A stretch of DNA of 6,229 bases from the NCBI GenBank assembly GCA_937896265.1, contig CALBMD010000294.1, forward strand, positions 1-6,229. Reading direction: 5' to 3'. How positions within the stretch are numbered: position 1 is the first letter of the stretch; every line of letters begins with the position of its first letter. The notes under the pieces are model-generated. The model did no database searches. It was not told where the DNA came from and worked only from the letters and a program-made list of their open reading frames with translations. A program made the translations under genes and the position numbers. Positions 1-5,466 of this stretch are shown in pieces. The stretch comes from an uncultured Pseudomonadota bacterium. Its GTDB lineage: Bacteria > Bdellovibrionota_B > Oligoflexia > Oligoflexales > Bog-1112.

Positions 1-317
1 GGTTTATGTACCATTTGACGAGCTGTTGGGAACAAAAAAAAGTTTTTCAAAGCAGGGGGGCACATCCCTCCCCACTCAGGAGAGATAACAATATAAGCAA
101 CACAAGATCGAATCTCAGCAGCAAGAGGGGCCCAAGCTCGGTAAACTGGACTATCAGGCTGGCTTACTTCTTCATTCCAAAAAGGCAGAGGCTCTAAGGC
201 AAGATCGCGACAAAAGACTTCAATGCCGCGAGCTTCAAGTTGCCCCTTCATCAATTTAGCTACTTTACCACTATTTGATGAAAGACGGTGACTGCCTGAA
301 ATAATGCCAAATTTCAT
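1..317 (-). CDS. NADPH-dependent FMN reductase-like flavoprotein (partial, 3' end outside window)
   Basis: The first 105 codons of a flavodoxin-fold NAD(P)H-dependent FMN reductase family protein; the C-terminus lies beyond base 1. Seen: an N-terminal beta strand followed by the phosphate-binding loop GSHRLSSNS (residues 8-16), matching the GSxRxxS signature, and the flavin-ring loop SPEWGGMCPPALKNFF (79-94), matching the family PEYNxSxPxxLKN pattern with Trp, Gly and Cys variations. Such enzymes bind FMN and use NAD(P)H to reduce flavin, quinones or azo compounds in the cytosol; the substrate cannot be told here. The ATG at 317-315 overlaps the nth stop codon as ATGA, and AGGA lies 8 bases upstream inside nth, so translation is probably coupled to nth. 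No other long frame competes in this stretch. Family call is firm, specific function is open. Confidence 0.85.
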   Translation of the reverse strand, partial: MKFGIISGSHRLSSNSGKVAKLMKGQLEARGIEVFCRDLALEPLPFWNEEVSQPDSPVYRAWAPLAAEIRSCVAYIVISPEWGGMCPPALKNFFLFPTARQMVHK

Positions 318-985
318 ACCAATTTTCCTTTATTGTGCTCTAGATTGTAAGCACAAATGTCTTGAAGGACACACGAAGCACAGGCTGGCTTACGAGCCTG
401 ACAAACATACCTGCCTAAGAAAATAAACAGGTGATGCGCAGCGGGCAAGACTTTTTGATCTAAAATTAAAAGCAACTCTTTTTCCGCCTTAAGCGGGTTT
501 GCTTCCTTCTGCAGCGCTAGCCTTGTAGTGACACGAAAGACGTGAGTATCAACAGCAAGTGTCGGCTCTTTAAAAATCTCGCCAAGGACAACATTAGCCG
601 TCTTGCGCCCGACACCAGGCAGGGCTTCTAATGCCTCACGACTATGAGGAACTTTGCCCTGGTATTTTTCCATGAGTATTTGAGTGAGCTTGATAACATT
701 CTTTGATTTCGTCGGCGCTAGGCCAATAGTACGAATTTTGCTCAATAGAAGCTCTTGCCCCCAGGCCAGGGCTGTTTCGGGGCCAAAACCTTGGCGATAA
801 AGTGGCTCCATCTGGCGATTAACACTCTTATCTGTCGTTTGGGCTGACAAAACTACCGAAACTAGCAGCTGGTAAGGTGTCTCGTAGTAAAGCTCACAGT
901 GAGGATTTGGAAACTCTTTCTGCAGACGCGCTACAATCAATGAAGCAAGCTTTTGTCGCTTCACACGGCTAGATAGTCTAGGCAA
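314..985 (-). CDS. nth: Endonuclease III (bifunctional DNA glycosylase/AP lyase)
   Basis: Base-excision repair enzyme that removes oxidised pyrimidines and cleaves at abasic sites. All hallmarks are present in 223 aa, a usual length: the conserved segment around LSAQTTDKSVNR (47-57), the helix-hairpin-helix LPGVGRKTANVV (122-133) with catalytic Lys128, catalytic Asp146 in VDTHV, and the [4Fe-4S] ligands C195-x6-C202-x2-C205-x5-C211. The start is TTG at 985-983, directly after the ferredoxin stop TAA (988-986). GAGG at 1000-997 gives an 11-base spacer, slightly long. An in-frame GTG at codon 8 is the alternative, but I see no Shine-Dalgarno in front of it. The 3' end overlaps the flavoprotein gene by four bases. 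Zero spacing to the ferredoxin suggests co-translation; a functional link between the ferredoxin and the cluster of Nth is only a suggestion. Confidence 0.95.
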   Translation of the reverse strand: MPRLSSRVKRQKLASLIVARLQKEFPNPHCELYYETPYQLLVSVVLSAQTTDKSVNRQMEPLYRQGFGPETALAWGQELLLSKIRTIGLAPTKSKNVIKLTQILMEKYQGKVPHSREALEALPGVGRKTANVVLGEIFKEPTLAVDTHVFRVTTRLALQKEANPLKAEKELLLILDQKVLPAAHHLFIFLGRYVCQARKPACASCVLQDICAYNLEHNKGKLV

Positions 986-1267
986 TTACTCAGAGACCTC
1001 AATAACGACATCTCCCAAGACCTTACACTGGCAAGCAAGGCGTTCGTTTTCTTCTGCAGCCATAGTCTCCAAGAAATCTTTTTCATCATCTTGGATCTTG
1101 CTCAAATTCTCAGAGCCTTCTTTCACGCGGATCATACAGGCACCGCAAGCACCATCTCGACAACCAAAGAGAATCGAAGTGTCATGGTCTTCACACATAT
1201 CGATTAATGCATAGTTTTGAGGGACTTCGATCTCTAAATTGTCTGTTGTAATCTTCACTTTTGGCAT
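986..1267 (-). CDS. [2Fe-2S] ferredoxin (plant-type fold)
   Basis: A 93-aa soluble electron carrier. Cluster ligands read C36-x4-C41-x2-C44 in the motif GCRDGACGAC, with the fourth Cys79 in RLACQC; the C-terminal strand (VLGDVVIEV) is typical of the fold. I start it at the ATG at 1267-1265 (MPKVKI) because AGG at 1279-1277 sits 9 bases upstream. An in-frame ATG nine codons earlier (1294) has no Shine-Dalgarno and overlaps a perfect TATAAT, so it may not even be in the transcript. The longer form would be 102 aa. The gene lies 76 bases after the Nudix gene and abuts nth. The partner is unknown; a role in delivering electrons to the adjacent flavoprotein or in iron-sulfur handling is possible but unproven. 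Confidence 0.9.
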   Translation of the reverse strand: MPKVKITTDNLEIEVPQNYALIDMCEDHDTSILFGCRDGACGACMIRVKEGSENLSKIQDDEKDFLETMAAEENERLACQCKVLGDVVIEVSE

Positions 1268-1292
1268 GAATTTTTTCCTGTTTAGTCTACTC

Positions 1293-1320
1293 ATTATAAA
1301 ATAACAAAAAAATCTCTAAA
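1293..1320 (-). promoter_or_regulatory. Candidate sigma70 promoter for the ferredoxin-nth-flavoprotein genes
   Basis: On the minus strand a perfect TATAAT lies at 1298-1293 and TTTAGA (four of six matches to TTGACA) at 1320-1315, with a 16-base spacer containing a T7 run. Transcription would begin near 1286, upstream of the ferredoxin Shine-Dalgarno (1279-1277) and downstream of the earlier ATG at 1294. The AT-rich context makes a chance match possible, and read-through from the Nudix gene is not excluded since no terminator hairpin is visible between the two genes. Confidence 0.45.
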
Positions 1321-1343
1321 TTCGAACTTTTATTGGCATCAAT

Positions 1344-1988
1344 CTAGGATTTAACGAAACGATAAAGCTCCGCTGGACGATTGGCTTGCCCAGTCTGCTT
1401 TTTGCCTGTGCTAACGACAAATGGCATGCGCGAAACTTTTTTACGAAAATTGCGCTTATCCATAGCGACATCTAATATGGTCTCGTATAGTTCCTGGAGG
1501 CTTGACAAAGTAAACTCTGACGGCAGCAAACAAAGACCAATTGGCCTAATTTGGATACCTTCCTGCAGATGCCTTAAAGCATCGGCAAGAATCTCGCTAT
1601 GATCAAACGCTAAGGTTGGCAATTCTTTAATGTTAACCCAAGCTACTTTTGCTGCATCACCGCTTGCCATAAGCCTATGCGCGTTAGGATCCACAAGAGC
1701 CATAAAACCAATCGAAATGACGCGGCCTCGCGGGTCTCTATCTACCTTGCTATAGGTGCCAAAACTCTCAAGCACAGTATGGCTAATCCCTGTCTCTTCT
1801 TCAAGCTCTCGCTGAGCACCCTCATCGATAGTTTCATGAGCTTCAACAAAACCGCCCGGAAGCGCCCATTGTCCAACAAAGGGCGGCTTATTGCGAGCGA
1901 TCAAGGCAACATTAAGGGTTCTGTTGGCATACGAAAAGATAACACAGTCACAGGCAAGGCAAAACTTAGCTCGATGTTCTAAACTCAA
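1344..1988 (-). CDS. Nudix hydrolase with NrtR-like C-terminal winged helix (ADP-ribose sensor/regulator or ADP-ribose pyrophosphatase)
   Basis: A 214-aa protein of the NrtR-like Nudix group. The N-terminal Nudix domain (about 8-145) carries an exact box G46-x5-E52-x7-R60-E-L-x-E64-E65-x-G67-I68, preceded by PPFVGQWALPGG and followed by DRDPRGRVIS (83-92). The C-terminal part (about 150-214) has FTLSSLQELYE (159-169), DKRNFRKKV (177-185) and RPAELYRF (204-211), the pattern of the winged-helix domain of NrtR regulators of NAD metabolism. The intact catalytic box means it may hydrolyse ADP-ribose to AMP and ribose-5-phosphate, bind DNA, or both; known NrtR proteins often bind ADP-ribose without hydrolysing it. 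The start is TTG at 1988-1986 with GAGG 8 bases upstream, 15 bases after the stop of the 769-aa salvage gene, so the two are probably one operon. The symbol nrtR is plausible, but the regulator role is unproven. Confidence 0.85.
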   Translation of the reverse strand: MSLEHRAKFCLACDCVIFSYANRTLNVALIARNKPPFVGQWALPGGFVEAHETIDEGAQRELEEETGISHTVLESFGTYSKVDRDPRGRVISIGFMALVDPNAHRLMASGDAAKVAWVNIKELPTLAFDHSEILADALRHLQEGIQIRPIGLCLLPSEFTLSSLQELYETILDVAMDKRNFRKKVSRMPFVVSTGKKQTGQANRPAELYRFVKS

Positions 1989-2003
1989 AGATACCGCCTC
2001 AAA

Positions 2004-4313
2004 CTATGACTTAGAGATCAAATTAAAAGAAGGCACACCCAGCGCCTTACGCCCCTCAAGCGGCGCTATTTCTAACATGCTAGAGAACTCGACGACAATA
2101 CCACCAGCATTCTCCACCAAAGTAATGGCTGCTCGAGCACTACCACCAGTAGCTATCAAGTCGTCCATAACAATAACTCTCTTTCCTGGCTGGACGGTCC
2201 CTTTAGTTAATTCAAGAGTATCTGCGCCATATTCCTTTTGATACTCCACCCTATCCACATCACCAGGCAACTTGCCTTTTTTGCGCACAGGAACAAAACC
2301 AACGTTCAAGCCCCTAGCTAAAGCGGCGCCCCAAATAAATCCTCTAGCATCAAGACCAACTACAACATCAATTTGCTGATGGCGATAGCGATCAACCATC
2401 ATATCAATGATGGCATTGAATGCTTTACCATCAGCCATAACCGGCGTTAAATCTTCAAAAAGAATCCCTTGCATAGGGAAGTCAGGGTAATACTTGATCT
2501 TATCCTTAACCTCTTTGATAGCAGAGGCATAATAAGCATGAAATATGCCTTCTTCAATAAGTTCAGCTCGTTCCCGACCGGCAAAATCTTTGTCTACATG
2601 CCAGTTGTTTGGACTCAAGTCTATTCCTTTCGCAGCGTAAGTTGCGCTGATACGTTCACCAACCGTTTCATCCAAACTCAGATTGTTAACAAACTGCTCA
2701 GGGACGCGAACTTTTTGAGAAAAAGCCACAGAAGCGGTTTGTGATTTCTGTCCTGACACGAGGATTGCCGCTTGATCGTAGTGAGATTCCTTTTCCCCGT
2801 CAATGAAATTTTCCACTGCTAACTTCACAGCATAGCTCTTGCCTGAAAGAGCGTTCAACCTATTTTGTGCACCTAAAACACCTTCTTCTTGCCCTATAGG
2901 TTGCTTTGCAACACCAGACTCAACAGATAACCCCTCAACACTAGCTTGGATACCAAAAACCTTACTCGCAAAGGCTCTAGCAGCACGTACTTTTTGTTCT
3001 TGAGTAGAAGCTACCGCTACCCTGACAGACTTTGGAAAGGGTAATTCCTCACAGATGCGAGCAACAAGTTCTGTTGTTACATCTAAAATCCGCAACTTTT
3101 CCCGCGCCTTGCCACCAAAGTTTTCGAGAGTATTTGTCACTACCATCATATCGATATCCTCACTAGCTGTCGCTTGTTTGCCATCGCCAGCTAAGTGAGT
3201 TACAACAGCGAAAATCTTGGCGGCACCAGCCAATTTTAAGCTATGAGCGACCATAGCCAAGGTACCACCAGAGGCCGTTTCATCGTCAATAAGAGCTAAA
3301 ACTTTGCCATCAATCCCCCCAAGATCCGAACCGATCAGACTTGCCTCACCTGAGCTGTTACGTTCCTTTTGAAAAATATGCAGCGGCAATCCTAACTCCT
3401 GCGCATACTTGCTCGCGTCTTTTTGAAACCCCGCATCAGGGGCAATAATGGCCTCTACTCCAAGGTCTTTTAGATAAGCGTTAATCGTTTCGCGACCACT
3501 TACTGCTATAACAGGGATGTCGTAGTAGCCCACCGATTGAGGCGCATGAGGCCGCACGACAGTCATTGCTTGAGCCCCTGCTAGCTGCAGTAAATCGGCA
3601 ACAAGGCGGGCCTGTACGGTGACACCAATATCACGCTCAGCCTTGTCAGAACGAGCATAAGGGAGGTAAGGAGCAATAACATGGACCCAAGCACCCGCTT
3701 TCGTAAAAGCCTCTACTTGGCCTAGCGTTTTCAGCAAAGTTTGGTTGTCTGTACCGTCTAAATCGACAGAAACTAGGGCACCTTTCACTTTTGCCAGATT
3801 TGAGACTGGCCACGTTATCTGTTCCCCAGGCATCTTTGCAGCGATACTTGGTCTTGCCAAAGTATAAATGCTATTTGTAGGGGGAGCCATCCTAGGAAAT
3901 TGTCTTCTAACCAAGGAGTGACAGACACCTTGATGACAGAGTTCAAAAGCGCCTGCCTGAGCAAAGAAATCCAAAATCATGCCTTCACTCAGCGCTGAGC
4001 CTTTGACCTTCGGCGATCCCTCAAGATCAACAACAATAGATTTGGCCATTGAGTGACGAGCGCTATAAACCAAAAACAGGCTTTCTACCAGCGAGTCGGC
4101 AGTGAGGTCTTGGGGTAAATGGATTCTAACATCCTCACCTTTGGTACTAGGAGCTTTCACAAAGGTATTTAAATTAGGAAACTCTATAACATTTGTTGCT
4201 TGGAGGCCCTGGCTATTTTGACGCAAAAACCAGTCATGAGTTTCAGCCTTGAGAGTAAGCTGGCTGCTGACAGCAGCCAACAAAAGAGTTTGGTTGATTA
4301 ACCTTGGTTTCAT
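2004..4313 (-). CDS. Multidomain purine-salvage fusion: PRPP synthetase / YjjX-type inosine-xanthosine triphosphatase / adenine phosphoribosyltransferase
   Basis: A 769-aa chain with three enzyme modules. PRPP synthetase (about 145-425): PYLPYARSDK (215-224), VRPHAPQSVGYYDIP (253-267), APDAGFQKDA (291-300) and a PRPP loop LIDDETASGGTL (341-352); predicted ribose-5-P + ATP to PRPP + AMP. YjjX/DUF84 NTPase (about 430-598): VAVASTQEQKV (432-442), VEGLSVESGV (459-468), QPIGQEE (471-477), GAQNR (481-485) and VENFIDG (500-506); predicted removal of ITP/XTP. Adenine phosphoribosyltransferase (about 600-769): YPDFPMQGILFEDLTP (609-624), VVGLDARGFIWGAALA (651-666), FVPVRKKGKLPG (673-684) and PRPP loop VMDDLIATGGSA (715-726); it makes AMP from adenine and PRPP. 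Residues 1-23 resemble a signal peptide and 28-135 a degenerate Prs N-lobe. The ATG (4313-4311) has AGGGG 7 bases upstream and a strong promoter. Module calls are firm; localisation and activity of the Prs part are uncertain. The last two modules are close to full length with key motifs kept, so this does not look like decay. Confidence 0.9.
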   Translation of the reverse strand: MKPRLINQTLLLAAVSSQLTLKAETHDWFLRQNSQGLQATNVIEFPNLNTFVKAPSTKGEDVRIHLPQDLTADSLVESLFLVYSARHSMAKSIVVDLEGSPKVKGSALSEGMILDFFAQAGAFELCHQGVCHSLVRRQFPRMAPPTNSIYTLARPSIAAKMPGEQITWPVSNLAKVKGALVSVDLDGTDNQTLLKTLGQVEAFTKAGAWVHVIAPYLPYARSDKAERDIGVTVQARLVADLLQLAGAQAMTVVRPHAPQSVGYYDIPVIAVSGRETINAYLKDLGVEAIIAPDAGFQKDASKYAQELGLPLHIFQKERNSSGEASLIGSDLGGIDGKVLALIDDETASGGTLAMVAHSLKLAGAAKIFAVVTHLAGDGKQATASEDIDMMVVTNTLENFGGKAREKLRILDVTTELVARICEELPFPKSVRVAVASTQEQKVRAARAFASKVFGIQASVEGLSVESGVAKQPIGQEEGVLGAQNRLNALSGKSYAVKLAVENFIDGEKESHYDQAAILVSGQKSQTASVAFSQKVRVPEQFVNNLSLDETVGERISATYAAKGIDLSPNNWHVDKDFAGRERAELIEEGIFHAYYASAIKEVKDKIKYYPDFPMQGILFEDLTPVMADGKAFNAIIDMMVDRYRHQQIDVVVGLDARGFIWGAALARGLNVGFVPVRKKGKLPGDVDRVEYQKEYGADTLELTKGTVQPGKRVIVMDDLIATGGSARAAITLVENAGGIVVEFSSMLEIAPLEGRKALGVPSFNLISKS

Positions 4314-4330
4314 TTAGCTTCCCCTAAGTA

Positions 4331-4351
4331 ATTGTTCTTAAGACACTTACT
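4331..4351. promoter_or_regulatory. Candidate operator box 1 (over the transcription start of the salvage gene)
   Basis: A 21-bp sequence, plus strand ATTGTTCTTAAGACAC then TTACT, matching the box at 4384-4404 at 18 of 21 positions in the same orientation. Both contain the loose dyad TGT-N7-ACA. This copy runs from the edge of the -10 hexamer across the predicted start site, where a bound protein would block transcription. The binder is unknown; the NrtR-like protein in the same operon is the first candidate. Confidence 0.5.
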
Positions 4352-4379
4352 TTATAGAAAAACAAAACAAAGCCGTCAA
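4351..4379 (-). promoter_or_regulatory. Sigma70-type promoter of the salvage-nudix operon
   Basis: Minus strand: TTGACG at 4379-4374 (five of six to consensus) and TATAAA at 4356-4351 (five of six), with exactly 17 bases between. The predicted start is near 4344, leaving a leader of about 30 bases that carries AGGGG 7 bases before the ATG of the 769-aa gene. It follows the terminator of the lipoprotein pair and lies between two similar boxes. Confidence 0.75.
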
Positions 4380-4383
4380 TGAA

Positions 4384-4404
4384 ATTGTTTATAAGACACT
4401 AACT
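4384..4404. promoter_or_regulatory. Candidate operator box 2 (just upstream of the -35)
   Basis: Second copy of the 21-bp box, plus strand ATTGTTTATAAGACAC then TAACT, in direct orientation to box 1 at a distance of 53 bp, close to five helical turns. It begins five bases upstream of the -35 hexamer. Two copies on the same helix face around a promoter fit cooperative binding of a regulator. Confidence 0.5.
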
Positions 4405-4439
4405 AACTTGCGACAAAAACACTGTCCAAGCGGGTTTCT

Positions 4440-4464
4440 AAAAAAGGTCTTCTGTGAAAAAGAC
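4440..4464 (-). terminator. Intrinsic terminator of the lipoprotein pair
   Basis: On the minus strand, starting with the G of the TAG stop codon, GTCTTTT (4464-4458) pairs with AGAAGAC (4453-4447), with one G-T wobble and a four-base loop, followed by C and six T (4445-4440). The stem is short and poor in GC, but position and T-run fit a rho-independent terminator that separates the lipoprotein genes from the salvage operon. Confidence 0.55.
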
Positions 4465-4988
4465 TAATGAAGGGGAGTAACAAGAGAAAGAAAACTTTTT
4501 ACTAGTTTCTGATGGGCGACAGCTCCTTGCACAAGCTCAGGGTTATTCATGGTCAGGTTTTGAACCTCAGAAACAATACCCGCCACCTTGGCAAAGCGAA
4601 CAAACCGATACTGCACACCATCGTAGATCTTTGATTGTAAGGACTCAAGGCTAGTGCATTCTTGCATAGCACTGAGAAACTCTGCCCGCTTTGCTTCTGT
4701 CAAAGCGGGATTAAGAGATAGTTCCTTTTCTCCTGCTTTAGCAGCATAAAATATCGCCTGACTTCCGGTATCCAAAACAAAATACTGACCATTATTGGCA
4801 TAACCTGAGGAGCTAAGCAGTAAATATGCGACCTTTGCATCCTTATACTCTGTGAAAATTTTGATAGCATGTTCTTGAAAAGGATTTGCCGAAGGATTTG
4901 CAACCGGTGTGCTATCTCCATCTTTTTCAGCAAAACAAGCCGTGACAAAAAAAAGAAGAGCTATAACTAAATACCCTCGCATCTTCAT
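4464..4988 (-). CDS. Predicted lipoprotein of unknown function (174 aa)
   Basis: I do not recognise the family. Residues 1-18 form a lipoprotein signal peptide: basic start MKMR, hydrophobic GYLVIALLFF, lipobox VTAC with acceptor Cys18. A Pro/Asn/Ser-rich linker (about 25-37) follows, then a compact domain (about 38-174) with one further Cys (C111) and no membrane segment. With Phe at position +2 nothing suggests retention in the inner membrane, so outer-membrane anchoring is expected by the usual sorting rule. The ATG at 4988-4986 overlaps the stop of the upstream lipoprotein as ATGA and has GGAG 8 bases upstream, preferred over an in-frame ATG two codons later. The two genes are evidently co-translated. 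A terminator follows at once. Confidence 0.8.
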   Translation of the reverse strand: MKMRGYLVIALLFFVTACFAEKDGDSTPVANPSANPFQEHAIKIFTEYKDAKVAYLLLSSSGYANNGQYFVLDTGSQAIFYAAKAGEKELSLNPALTEAKRAEFLSAMQECTSLESLQSKIYDGVQYRFVRFAKVAGIVSEVQNLTMNNPELVQGAVAHQKLVKSFLSLVTPLH

Positions 4989-5302
4989 GGCTGCTGCTCC
5001 TTTTTTTCTTCATCACAGAAAAGAATAGCCTTGATTGTCCTAGGCAAGCCCACAGACTCCACCTCTAAATTAGCATAACGGAATTTGCGATTATGATAGG
5101 CTTTGGCGCGATCAAGAGTGGTCTGAAGACGGCAATCTTGCTTCATTGTTTCCCTATTACGAGCACAAACAGGAATAAATCCCGGTTGAACCTTGTGCTT
5201 TAACGTCGGTTCAGGCTCAAGCACCCAGTCGCAATTTTTCTTTCCTTCCCGGTCGCAAGCGCCAAGCAGCAAAAGGAGCGCGCTAAAAAGATAGGGGCGC
5301 AT
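4985..5302 (-). CDS. Small Cys-containing predicted lipoprotein of unknown function (105 aa)
   Basis: The family is not recognised. The N-terminus MRPYLFSALLLLLGAC is a clear lipoprotein signal with lipobox LGAC and acceptor Cys16. The mature part is short and polar and has four more cysteines (C24, C46, C57, C96), enough for two disulfide bonds in the periplasm. Asp at position +2 is, by the E. coli rule, an inner-membrane retention signal, unlike its overlapping neighbour; whether that rule holds in this organism is unknown. The ATG at 5302-5300 has GGAG 5 bases upstream. A possible -10 (TAAAAT) lies upstream in 5303-5400, but no convincing -35 is seen. Confidence 0.75.
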   Translation of the reverse strand: MRPYLFSALLLLLGACDREGKKNCDWVLEPEPTLKHKVQPGFIPVCARNRETMKQDCRLQTTLDRAKAYHNRKFRYANLEVESVGLPRTIKAILFCDEEKKEQQP

Positions 5303-5466
5303 GATATCTCCGCAATAAGTGATAAGCCTATTTTAGCATGGTTATGTTTGCCACAACGAGGCTATTTGGCTTGTTCCGAAAATAGCTTGTCTTTTTTGTT
5401 AGGCAAGAAAGGAGAATTTTGCTAAGGCTGAAATAACAATCAAAACACCAACAGAAAGCCACTCAA
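5303..5466. other. Divergent intergenic region with a plus-strand hairpin
   Basis: This stretch of 164 bases separates the leftward lipoprotein genes from the rightward VTC-type gene and must hold both promoters, though neither stands out. GCTATTT (5361-5367) is a perfect inverted repeat of AAATAGC (5380-5386), with GG/CC able to extend the stem after a two-base bulge, and a T-rich tract (CTTTTTTG, 5391-5398) follows on the plus strand. A strong Shine-Dalgarno-like AAGGAG lies at about 5409-5414, more than 50 bases before the ATG at 5467 and without an evident gene of its own. No riboswitch or small RNA could be recognised. Confidence 0.3.

Noticed and set aside
6..197. Plus-strand open frame of 63 codons
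   Set aside because: Lies antisense to the FMN reductase-like gene, whose motifs are clear; no ribosome-binding site or family resemblance.
1268..1294. Nine-codon N-terminal extension of the ferredoxin
   Set aside because: No Shine-Dalgarno for the earlier ATG, and it overlaps a TATAAT; the later ATG has a well-spaced AGG and gives a standard-length ferredoxin.
1381..2241. Three overlapping plus-strand open frames opposite the Nudix gene and the APRT end of the fusion
   Set aside because: Antisense shadows of genes with strong motif support; their translations show no domain pattern.
2469..2744. Plus-strand open frame of 91 codons
   Set aside because: Antisense to the NTPase and APRT portion of the fusion; no supporting start signal.
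3906..4313. Internal ATGs (codons 89, 112, 142) as the true start of the salvage protein, which would remove the signal-like region
   Set aside because: The codon-89 ATG has no visible ribosome-binding site and the other two offered nothing better, whereas the first ATG has AGGGG at 7 bases and a consensus-like promoter at a normal distance.
4700..4948. Minus-strand open frame of 82 codons inside the 174-aa lipoprotein gene
   Set aside because: Alternative frame of a gene with a clear lipoprotein signal and coupled start.
5361..5398. Hairpin plus T-tract read as a rho-independent terminator on the plus strand
   Set aside because: No plus-strand gene ends upstream of it in the window, the stem is AT-rich, and four bases separate it from the T-tract; kept only as a possible leader structure.
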